NCBI GenBank assembly: GCA_002336845.1
Contig: DDEX01000023.1
Span: 12,839-21,215, forward strand
DNA: 8,377 nt
DNA from: Rhodobacteraceae bacterium UBA1943
Lineage (GTDB): Bacteria > Pseudomonadota > Alphaproteobacteria > Rhodobacterales > Rhodobacteraceae
Direction: 5' to 3'
This document shows, one piece after another, positions 1 to 5,449 of this stretch. A program made the translations under genes and the position numbers. The number at the start of each line of letters is the position of its first letter. The stretch's first letter is position 1. A model generated the notes under the pieces. It was given only the letters and a program-made list of their open reading frames with translations. It was not told the DNA's origin and ran no database searches.

Positions 1-25
1 CTGTCTATAAATATCCTCGGGGGGT

Positions 26-47
26 GCGGGGGGCGAAGCGCCCCCGC
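26..47 (-). terminator. GC-rich hairpin downstream of the enolase-superfamily gene; possible terminator
   Basis: A 7-bp perfect GC stem (29-35 with 39-45, 3-base loop) extends by two more pairs (26-27 with 46-47) past one bulged G. It lies 23 bases beyond the minus-strand stop codon at 71-73. Read on the minus strand, the hairpin is followed by a C-rich run and then an A/T-rich stretch (positions 8-16), not by an immediate U tract, so it is a non-classical terminator candidate. The position, at the end of a five-gene minus-strand cluster, supports an end-of-operon role. Confidence 0.5.
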
Positions 48-50
48 CGC

Positions 51-67
51 CGGTATCAGGCATACCG
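51..67. repeat. Small perfect inverted repeat (6-bp arms, 5-base loop)
   Basis: CGGTAT (51-56) and ATACCG (62-67) are perfect reverse complements around a 5-base loop. The repeat lies 3 bases beyond the stop codon of the enolase-superfamily gene and just before the larger GC hairpin, so the transcript end would carry two hairpins in tandem. It may help 3' end stability or termination. It is short enough to arise by chance. Confidence 0.4.
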
Positions 68-70
68 ACA

Positions 71-1309
71 TCAGACACTGGGCACCGGTGCCCCGCCTTC
101 GAACCTGTTGCCGTGACGATAGTCGCAAGGTGCCTCCTGCATCTGCAAATGCAGACCATTGCCGGTGTAGGGGTGCGCGCGGGCAAGGTCTTCGTCAAAG
201 TCGATGCCAAGGCCGGGCGCCTCGGGGGGCAGGATATAGCCATCCTCCCATTTCAGTGTGTTCTTGATCAGCTTCAGGTGAAATGCGCCGCCGGTCTGGA
301 TGGTCTCCGCGATCAGCAGGTTCGGGATCGACACCGACAGGTGGATATTCGCCGCCCATTCCACCGGCCCGGCATAGAGGTGGGGGGCCATTTCGGCGTT
401 GAAAATCTCGGCGATGGCGGCGAGCTTTTTCGCCTCCAGTATCCCGCCCAGGCGCCCCAGCGCGGGTTGCAGGATTTTCACGCCCCCGGCGCGCAACAGC
501 ATTCCGAACTCGGTCTTGGTGGTCAACCGCTCGCCAGTGGCAATCGGGATGCGGACCTGACGCGCGACCTCGGCAAATTCCAAGAGGTTATCGGGCGGAA
601 TCGGTTCTTCGTACCACAGCGGGTTGTAGGGCTCCAATTCGCGCCCCAGCCGGATCGCGCCGGGGGTCGAGAACTGGCCGTGGGTGCCGAACAGCAGGTC
701 GGCGCGGTCGCCCACCGCCTCGCGGATTTTCTTGCAGAAGGCGACCGAGCGGGAAATGTCGCTCATCGCCGGTTCGTGACCGCCACGGATCGTATAGGGA
801 CCGGCGGGGTCGAATTTCACTGCCGTAAAGCCCTCGGCCACACAGCGCGCTGCCTCTTCGGCCTGCCAGTCGGGGTTGACCCAGAACTCGGCCGCGTCCT
901 GATCGGGGCGGGGGTAAAGGTAGGTATAGCTGCGCACCCGCGCGTTCATCTTGCCGCCCAGCAGCGCCCAGACCGGGCGGTTCCGCGCTTTGCCCAAGAT
1001 GTCCCAGCAGGCGATTTCCAGCCCCGCGAAGGCGCCCATCACCGTGGGGTCGGGGCGTTGCGTAAAGCCTGACGAGTAAACGCGGCGGAACATCAGCTCC
1101 AGATTCTCGGGGTTTTCGCCCTGCATGTGGCGTTCGAACACATCGTCGATGACCGCCTTCATTGCCTTTGGCCCAACGGTCGAGGCATAGCATTCGCCGT
1201 AACCGACGATGCCGGTATCGGTCGTGATCTTCGGGAAGATCCAGTAGCGGCCGCCCCAGCCGGGGGCCGGGGGAGCGACGACGAAGATTTCAAGGTCTTG
1301 GAGCTTCAT
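71..1309 (-). CDS. Mandelate racemase/muconate-lactonizing enzyme family protein (enolase superfamily), probable acid-sugar dehydratase-like enzyme
   Basis: 412 residues, a usual full length for this superfamily, whose members abstract a proton next to a carboxylate with Mg2+. An N-terminal capping domain (about 1-125) precedes a TIM barrel (about 130-380). Visible motifs are K165-F-D167 on the second barrel strand, G208-T-H210 on the third, E234 in an EEP motif, E260 in a GER motif and H310 in an APH motif. Overall it looks closest to galactonate-type acid-sugar dehydratases. Two expected residues are absent: the first metal-ligand Asp position is Gly208 and the Asp of the His-Asp dyad is Ala283. 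Either the subfamily uses altered chemistry or other ligands. The start at 1309 follows a strong GGAGGG site at 6 bases. It is the last gene of the cluster, 57 bases after a hydrolase gene. The substrate is unknown. Confidence 0.88.
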   Translation of the reverse strand: MKLQDLEIFVVAPPAPGWGGRYWIFPKITTDTGIVGYGECYASTVGPKAMKAVIDDVFERHMQGENPENLELMFRRVYSSGFTQRPDPTVMGAFAGLEIACWDILGKARNRPVWALLGGKMNARVRSYTYLYPRPDQDAAEFWVNPDWQAEEAARCVAEGFTAVKFDPAGPYTIRGGHEPAMSDISRSVAFCKKIREAVGDRADLLFGTHGQFSTPGAIRLGRELEPYNPLWYEEPIPPDNLLEFAEVARQVRIPIATGERLTTKTEFGMLLRAGGVKILQPALGRLGGILEAKKLAAIAEIFNAEMAPHLYAGPVEWAANIHLSVSIPNLLIAETIQTGGAFHLKLIKNTLKWEDGYILPPEAPGLGIDFDEDLARAHPYTGNGLHLQMQEAPCDYRHGNRFEGGAPVPSV

Positions 1310-1315
1310 GGAAAT

Positions 1316-1321
1316 CCCTCC
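1316..1321 (-). promoter_or_regulatory. Shine-Dalgarno site of the enolase-superfamily gene
   Basis: On the minus strand GGAGGG lies 6 bases before the ATG at 1309-1307. It fixes the start and shows that the gene is translated independently, not by coupling to the hydrolase gene 57 bases upstream. Confidence 0.75.
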
Positions 1322-1366
1322 GCTTTGGCGGAAGATTGTGCGGGCTGCGGATAAGTGGCTGGCCTG

Positions 1367-1389
1367 TCAGCGACAGATTTTGTCGCTGA
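1367..1389 (-). repeat. Perfect 9-bp inverted repeat covering the hydrolase stop codon
   Basis: TCAGCGACA (1367-1375) pairs perfectly with TGTCGCTGA (1381-1389) across a 5-base loop. The TGA stop codon of the alpha/beta hydrolase gene (1369-1367) is inside one arm. No U tract follows on the minus strand, so it is not a classical terminator. It could be an mRNA-stabilising or attenuating hairpin between the fourth and fifth genes of the cluster. Confidence 0.6.
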
Positions 1390-2029
1390 GGTCGCGGATG
1401 GTGCTGGCAAGCCGGCTTGGCATGGCCAGAAACGGCGAGTGGCCGCAGGGCAGGGTGGTGGTCAGGGTGATGCCTTGGGCCATGTCTTGCTGGCAAGCCA
1501 AAGGGATGGCGCGGTCGTCTTCGCAGAAAATCGCCGCGCGGGGGCAGGCGGGATGGCCGGGCAATGCTGTTTCCTGCGGGGCGACGGGTTCGGCGCACAT
1601 GCGCGCCGAAACATCCGGGCAGTCATGAAAGAAGATTTCGCGCGCCCGGTCGGGGCGGAAGGCAAAGCTCTGGCGGCCGGGGGCGACGGCATAGCTGCCG
1701 GTCAGGCCCGCACCGGGGCAGGCGCGGCGCATTTGGGCGATGGACTGGCCGGGCTGCGGGATGAAAGCGCAAAGGTAGATCAGGCCCGCAACCTTTTCGG
1801 GGGACTGAAGTGCTGCGGCGGTGATGGCAAAGCCGCCCGCCGAATGGCCAACCAGCACGGTGGGCGCGGTCAGGCCGTCAAGGATGGCCTGCGCCTGTTG
1901 GGCGAGCGTTGTCGGCCCCCCGCCGCGCCCCGGCAGGTCAATGGCACGGGCATTGGGCAGGTGGGGCAGAACCCCGTCCCAGATCCAGGCGCCAAGGCCC
2001 GCGCCGTGGACAAGCAACAGGTCAGCCAT
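1367..2029 (-). CDS. Small alpha/beta-fold hydrolase (esterase-like)
   Basis: 220 residues from the ATG at 2029. The oxyanion-hole HGAG motif (residues 8-11) comes almost at the N-terminus, the nucleophile elbow is G-H-S63-A-G, and the likely acid and base are D171 or D172 and H197 (GHS motif). This complete Ser-Asp-His set predicts a cytoplasmic serine hydrolase acting on an ester or thioester; no signal peptide is seen. The short length and early HG motif resemble compact plant-methylesterase/EstC-like hydrolases. The start overlaps the stop of the PcaD-like gene by 8 bases (ATGGCTGA), which points to translational coupling. An in-frame ATG at 2068 would add 13 residues but lies deep in the upstream gene and before no clear ribosome site, so I prefer 2029. 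The substrate cannot be told from sequence. Confidence 0.86.
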   Translation of the reverse strand: MADLLLVHGAGLGAWIWDGVLPHLPNARAIDLPGRGGGPTTLAQQAQAILDGLTAPTVLVGHSAGGFAITAAALQSPEKVAGLIYLCAFIPQPGQSIAQMRRACPGAGLTGSYAVAPGRQSFAFRPDRAREIFFHDCPDVSARMCAEPVAPQETALPGHPACPRAAIFCEDDRAIPLACQQDMAQGITLTTTLPCGHSPFLAMPSRLASTIRDLSDKICR

Positions 2030-2804
2030 GGCCGAGGGCGGCAAGGAAATCGCCGACGGTCTGTGCATAGGCTTGGGGCTGTTCGGTCATGGGCAGATGG
2101 CCCGCCCCCCGGATCAGGCGGAACTGGTGTCCCGGCACCAGCCCGGCGGTTTCGCGGACGAGATCCGGCGGAGTGGAGCCATCATTGGCCCCGGCAATCG
2201 CCAGAAGGGGCAGGCGCAGGGTGGCGGTGGTTTCGTAAAAATCGGTTCCGGCAATGGCGGCGGCGCAGCCGCACCACCCCTCAAGGGGCGTGGCCTCAAA
2301 AAGTGCGCGGATAGCGGGCATCGCCGGGTTGGCCTGCCAGCCGCGGCCGAACCAGCGCTCCATATTGCCATCGGCCAACGCAGCAAGCCCGCCTTCGCGC
2401 GCCGCTGCGATCCGGGCCTGCCATTGCGCGGCAGTGCCGATGCGGGCGGCGGTGTTCGACAGGATCAGCCCGCGCACAAGGTCAAACCGTTTTACGGCAA
2501 GGCCTTGCGCGATCATGCCGCCAATCGACAGGCCAAGAACCACCGCGTCCTTCAGGCCGAAATGATCCATCAGCCGCTCGGTATCGCGGATCAGGGCGCC
2601 CATGGCATAGGGGGCGGGCGGCAGGTCGCTGGCGCCATGGCCACGCAGATCAAAGCGCAGGATGCGGTGGCGGGGGAGGGCGGCAACCAGCCCGTTCCAG
2701 ATGGTATGGTCGGTGCCAAGGGCATGGATCAAAACCAGCGCGGGGCCGTCCTCTGGGCCGCTGACCACGGCATTCAGGCGCAGATCCTCCAGCCAGACCA
2801 GCAT
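2022..2804 (-). CDS. pcaD: 3-oxoadipate enol-lactonase (PcaD-like alpha/beta hydrolase)
   Basis: 260 residues, the usual length of PcaD, which hydrolyses 3-oxoadipate enol-lactone to 3-oxoadipate in the beta-ketoadipate pathway. The catalytic set is S93 in a GLSIGG elbow, D208 in a GANDGS motif and H236 in a GAGH motif. The RGHGASD segment near residue 54, the SNTAARIGT segment near 116 and the DGSTPPDLVRET segment near 208 are typical of Rhodobacterales PcaD proteins. The open frame runs much further upstream (to 3197), but that part is antisense-like sequence inside the dehydratase gene; the alpha/beta hydrolase fold begins at the ATG at 2804, one base after the previous stop codon. No other beta-ketoadipate pathway gene is in the window, so it may act on a different lactone or ester. 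The family call is firm; the exact substrate is less sure. Confidence 0.84.
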   Translation of the reverse strand: MLVWLEDLRLNAVVSGPEDGPALVLIHALGTDHTIWNGLVAALPRHRILRFDLRGHGASDLPPAPYAMGALIRDTERLMDHFGLKDAVVLGLSIGGMIAQGLAVKRFDLVRGLILSNTAARIGTAAQWQARIAAAREGGLAALADGNMERWFGRGWQANPAMPAIRALFEATPLEGWCGCAAAIAGTDFYETTATLRLPLLAIAGANDGSTPPDLVRETAGLVPGHQFRLIRGAGHLPMTEQPQAYAQTVGDFLAALGHG

Positions 2805-2805
2805 G

Positions 2806-3768
2806 TTACGCCGCCAGCGCGCGGGCAAAGATGGCCGGATCGACATTGCCACCCGAGGCGGTGCAGATGACGGTCTCGGGCAGGTCTGGCGCGAACAGGG
2901 CGGCGGCAAGGGCGACAGCCCCGCCCGGTTCGACCACGATGCGCAGATGGGCAAAGGCCAGCGCCATGGCGCGCAGGACCTGATCTTCGCTGACCACCAG
3001 CCCCGGACCGCAAAGGCGGTGCAGGATGGGAAAGGTGACCTCGCCCGGCATGGGGGTGACGATGGCGTCGCAGATCGAGCCGGAGAGGGTGGCGTTCCTC
3101 TGCCGGGTTCCGCTGGCCAGCGACCGTGCGGTGTCGTCGAAGCCCTCCGGCTCGGCAGGGCGCACGCGCAGGCCGGGGGCCTTCGCCTCCAGCGCAAGGG
3201 CGATCCCGGCGGTCAGCCCGCCGCCGCCACAACAGGTAAGGACATCGGCAGCGGCGATGCCTGCCTCTGCCGCCTGTTCGGCGATTTCAAGGCCAACGGT
3301 GCCTTGCCCGGCGATGACCTGCGGTTCGTCATAGGGCCTGATCAGGGTCAGCCCGCGTTCGGCGGAGAGGGCCGCGCCGATGGCCTCACGGTCCTGCGCC
3401 GCGCGGTCATACAGCACCACTTCGGCGCCATAGGCGCAGGTGTTGTCGATCTTTACCGCAGGCGCATCGGCGGGCATGACGATGACACAAGGGGCCCCGT
3501 GCCGGGCGGCGGCCAGCGCGACGCCCTGCGCGTGGTTGCCCGAGGAAAAGGCGATCACGCCCCGCACCCTTTGGTCAGGCGTCAGCGCCGAGACGGCGGA
3601 CCAGCCGCCGCGAAACTTGAAGCTGCCGGTCCATTGCAGGCATTCCGCCTTGACGAACACCCGCCGCCCCGCGATCCGGTCGAGCAAGGGCGCATTCAGC
3701 AGCGGCGTGCGGCGGGCATGACCAGCGAGCCGGGCGGCGGCCGCTTCGATCATCGCAATGCCCGTCAT
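2806..3768 (-). CDS. Threonine/serine dehydratase-like PLP enzyme (fold type II)
   Basis: 320 residues, the size of short threonine ammonia-lyases, serine racemases and threo-3-hydroxyaspartate dehydratases. It is not IlvA of the long type, because no C-terminal ACT-like regulatory domain is present. The PLP lysine is K51 in an SFKFRGG motif, the substrate/cofactor loop SSGNH is at 75-79, the phosphate-binding glycine loop GGGGL at 181-185, an EPEG motif near 207 and a SGGN motif at 305-308. The expected reaction is dehydration and deamination of a beta-hydroxy amino acid to a 2-oxo acid. The ATG at 3768 overlaps the previous gene's stop by 4 bases (ATGA), and the stop is 1 base from the PcaD-like start, so it sits inside a tight operon. 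A second Met at residue 6 is an alternative start. Which hydroxy amino acid it uses is undetermined. Confidence 0.87.
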   Translation of the reverse strand: MTGIAMIEAAAARLAGHARRTPLLNAPLLDRIAGRRVFVKAECLQWTGSFKFRGGWSAVSALTPDQRVRGVIAFSSGNHAQGVALAAARHGAPCVIVMPADAPAVKIDNTCAYGAEVVLYDRAAQDREAIGAALSAERGLTLIRPYDEPQVIAGQGTVGLEIAEQAAEAGIAAADVLTCCGGGGLTAGIALALEAKAPGLRVRPAEPEGFDDTARSLASGTRQRNATLSGSICDAIVTPMPGEVTFPILHRLCGPGLVVSEDQVLRAMALAFAHLRIVVEPGGAVALAAALFAPDLPETVICTASGGNVDPAIFARALAA

Positions 3769-4589
3769 GGCAGGATTTTCAGGAATTGCGTCACCGCGCC
3801 AAGGCTTTCGGCTTCGTCCAGAAAGGGCACATGGGCGCGGTCGGGCACCTCCGCCAAAATCATGTCAGGACGCCGCCGCCGCATCTCGGCGACCGTCGTC
3901 TCTGACAGCAGGTCGGAATTCGCCCCCCTGATCACGGCCAGCGGCAGGCCTGCCAACGCATCGAACAAGGGCCAAAGGTCGGGCAGATCGGCCTGAAACG
4001 CCGCCAGAAAGCTGTCGCGCAGGGCAGGATCGTATTTGATACGCAGGCCATCGGGGGTTTCGGTATAATGATGCTGCGCCTCTTGCAGCCAGCGGCTTTC
4101 GGGCACATTGGCAAAGCCCGGCATGTTGCGCGGCAGGCGGGCGGCCAGTTCGGCATGGGTCTTCGCCGCCGGATTGCGCCCCACATAGTCAAAGATCCGC
4201 TCCAGTCCGCGGCGGTGCAGCTCTGGCCCGACATCGTTGAGGCACAGGCCAAGCACCCGGCCCCGCGCGACGGCAGCCAGCGCCATGCCGATCATTCCGC
4301 CGCGTGACGTGCCAAGGATGGCGGCCTTTTCCAGCCCCAGATGATCCAGCAGCGCCAGCGCATCCTGCCCCTCTTGCGGGACGGTATAGGTGGCGGCGCC
4401 CGTCCAGTCGCTTTCGCCACGTCCGCGATAATCCATGCGGATCAGGCGCACGCCGTGCAGGTGGGGGGCCAGATAGTCGAAATCGGCCATATTGCGGGTC
4501 AGGCCCGCCAGGCACAGCAGGGGAGTTCCCTGCCCCTGATCAAGATAGGCCAGCCGTGTGCCATCGGGGGCGGTAAAGAATTGGGTCAT
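3765..4589 (-). CDS. Alpha/beta-fold hydrolase, first gene of the catabolic cluster
   Basis: 274 residues from the ATG at 4589. The nucleophile elbow is G-T-S95-R-G-G, the probable acid is D226 in a GANSD motif and the base H253 in an RAH motif, giving a complete triad. The oxyanion-hole segment is CLAGLTRN (26-33), in which the usual His-Gly pair is replaced by Ala-Gly. RGRGESD near residue 55 is the standard post-strand-4 motif. The protein looks soluble and cytoplasmic. An upstream ATG at 4619 would add 10 Arg/Pro-rich residues, but a good AGGAGA site 6 bases before 4589 and the usual N-terminus of the fold favour 4589. It is 54 bases after fnrL and overlaps the dehydratase gene by 4 bases. 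The substrate is unknown; many such proteins are esterases, lactonases or C-C hydrolases. Confidence 0.86.
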   Translation of the reverse strand: MTQFFTAPDGTRLAYLDQGQGTPLLCLAGLTRNMADFDYLAPHLHGVRLIRMDYRGRGESDWTGAATYTVPQEGQDALALLDHLGLEKAAILGTSRGGMIGMALAAVARGRVLGLCLNDVGPELHRRGLERIFDYVGRNPAAKTHAELAARLPRNMPGFANVPESRWLQEAQHHYTETPDGLRIKYDPALRDSFLAAFQADLPDLWPLFDALAGLPLAVIRGANSDLLSETTVAEMRRRRPDMILAEVPDRAHVPFLDEAESLGAVTQFLKILP

Positions 4590-4595
4590 CGCGCG

Positions 4596-4601
4596 TCTCC
4601 T
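4596..4601 (-). promoter_or_regulatory. Shine-Dalgarno site that sets the start of the first cluster gene
   Basis: AGGAGA on the minus strand sits 6 bases before the ATG at 4589-4587. It decides in favour of this ATG over the in-frame ATG at 4619. It overlaps one end of a dyad at 4599-4616. Confidence 0.75.
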
Positions 4602-4616
4602 GCTTGGGCAAGCTGG
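4599..4616. promoter_or_regulatory. Imperfect 18-bp dyad overlapping the ribosome site; operator or hairpin candidate
   Basis: The plus strand reads CCTGCTTGGGCAAGCTGG. The inner arms GCTTG and CAAGC are perfect around a 2-base centre, one mismatched pair follows, and the outer CC/GG pair again. It lies in the 54-base gap between fnrL and the catabolic cluster and shares bases with the Shine-Dalgarno site. A two-base loop is poor for an RNA hairpin, so a dimeric repressor site is the more likely reading. No regulator is identified. Confidence 0.35.
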
Positions 4617-4643
4617 CACGGGTTGGGCGCGGGGGGAAGGGGG

Positions 4644-5390
4644 TCAGACCAGGAAACCGCCGTCGCTGTCATCGCCGGTCAGTTCGGCCAGCGCGTCGAA
4701 ATCCGGGATGATGACGTGGCGCTTGCCTTCCAGCTGAATCACTCCATCGCGTTTCAGTGCCGACATCTGGCGGCTTACGGTTTCCAGCGTCAGGCCAAGG
4801 TAATCGGCCATCTCTTCACGCGTCAGCGGCAGATCAAAGGTGAGGGCACCCTTGGCGGTGCGCAGTTTCAGGCTGGCATCGCGCCGGGCGATGATCGCCA
4901 GCAGCGAGGCGATCTTTTCGCGCGCCGTCTTGCGGCCCAGCAACAGCATCCATTCGCGGGCCGCGTCCAGCTCGTCCAGAGTCATCTCCAACAAGCGCTG
5001 GGCGACATGGGGGGTCTTGGCGATCAGGTCTTCGAACGGCTTCTTGCGAAAACAGCACATCACCAGATCGGTGGTGGCCGTCACGTCATAGGCGGCGATC
5101 GAGCGCCCCGGACGGCCCACGAAATCCGATGGCAACAGCAGGCCCACCATCTGCCGCCGCCCATCCTCCATGGTCTGGGTCAGCGTCGCGATGCCCGAGA
5201 CGACCGAGCCCACGAAATCCATCCGGTCACCCGACCAGACCACCGTCTGGCCGACCTGATAGCTGCGGTAATATTTGATCTGTTCAAGCCGGGCGAGTTC
5301 ATCCGAATCACAGCGCGCGCAGACGGCACGGTGCCGGATGGGGCAATCGCCGCATTCATGCGACAGAAGCTCTGTATCGTGATGCGACAT
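4644..5390 (-). CDS. fnrL: FnrL, oxygen-sensing Crp/Fnr-family transcriptional regulator
   Basis: 248 residues, full length for FnrL of Rhodobacter-type bacteria. FnrL binds a [4Fe-4S] cluster in the absence of oxygen, dimerises and binds TTGAT-N4-ATCAA sites to control anaerobic respiration, heme and photosynthesis genes. The N-terminus has C13, C16, C24 and C27 in a CGDCPIRHRAVCARC pattern, and the central ligand is C112 or C113 in LVMCCF. A cyclic-nucleotide-binding-like beta roll spans about 30-130, the dimer helix about 130-155 and a winged helix-turn-helix about 185-230. The recognition helix carries E203, S206 and R207, the residues that read the TTGAT half-site in FNR. It is divergent from hemN with a 59-base gap holding one FNR box 12 bases before its start codon. 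No Shine-Dalgarno site is evident. No alternative ATG occurs before residue 57, so the start is firm. Confidence 0.96.
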   Translation of the reverse strand: MSHHDTELLSHECGDCPIRHRAVCARCDSDELARLEQIKYYRSYQVGQTVVWSGDRMDFVGSVVSGIATLTQTMEDGRRQMVGLLLPSDFVGRPGRSIAAYDVTATTDLVMCCFRKKPFEDLIAKTPHVAQRLLEMTLDELDAAREWMLLLGRKTAREKIASLLAIIARRDASLKLRTAKGALTFDLPLTREEMADYLGLTLETVSRQMSALKRDGVIQLEGKRHVIIPDFDALAELTGDDSDGGFLV

Positions 5391-5401
5391 GCGGTGCCCG
5401 G

Positions 5402-5415
5402 TTGATTTAGGTCAA
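5402..5415. promoter_or_regulatory. FNR/FnrL binding site between fnrL and hemN
   Basis: TTGATTTAGGTCAA matches the consensus TTGAT-N4-ATCAA at 9 of 10 defined bases, with G in place of the first A of the second half-site. Its centre is 41.5 bases from the A of the hemN ATG, the standard distance between FNR box centre and transcription start at activated (class II) promoters. It also lies 12 bases before the fnrL ATG. The box and the gene encoding its likely binder are adjacent, which supports autoregulation and hemN control. Confidence 0.88.
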
Positions 5416-5449
5416 GGCCCGGCGGGGGGCTTCATACCTAAATACGGGA

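Noticed and set aside
113..1072. Plus-strand open frame of 319 codons opposite the enolase-superfamily gene
   Set aside because: It is antisense to a gene with clear superfamily motifs; no domain is recognisable and it has no ribosome site.
71..1309. Enolase-superfamily gene as a pseudogene because of the missing catalytic residues
   Set aside because: The frame is intact over 412 residues, other active-site residues are kept, and the ribosome site is strong, so a variant subfamily is more likely.
1355..2870. Two long overlapping plus-strand frames
   Set aside because: They are shadows of the two hydrolase genes on the minus strand, with low-complexity composition.
2805..3197. N-terminal extension of the PcaD-like protein by 131 residues
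   Set aside because: The extension is out-of-frame reading of the dehydratase gene and is Arg/Pro/Ser-rich. The hydrolase fold starts at the ATG at 2804.
2662..3996. Long plus-strand open frame of 444 codons
   Set aside because: It lies antisense to three well-supported genes; its translation is rich in Arg, Gly, Ala and Pro with no recognisable fold. Long antisense frames are expected at this GC content.
4590..4619. Ten-residue upstream start for the first hydrolase
   Set aside because: The Shine-Dalgarno site at 4596-4601 serves the ATG at 4589, and the extra residues are not part of the fold.
4341..5405. Plus-strand open frame opposite fnrL
   Set aside because: It is antisense to fnrL, whose identity is secure, and has no recognisable domain.
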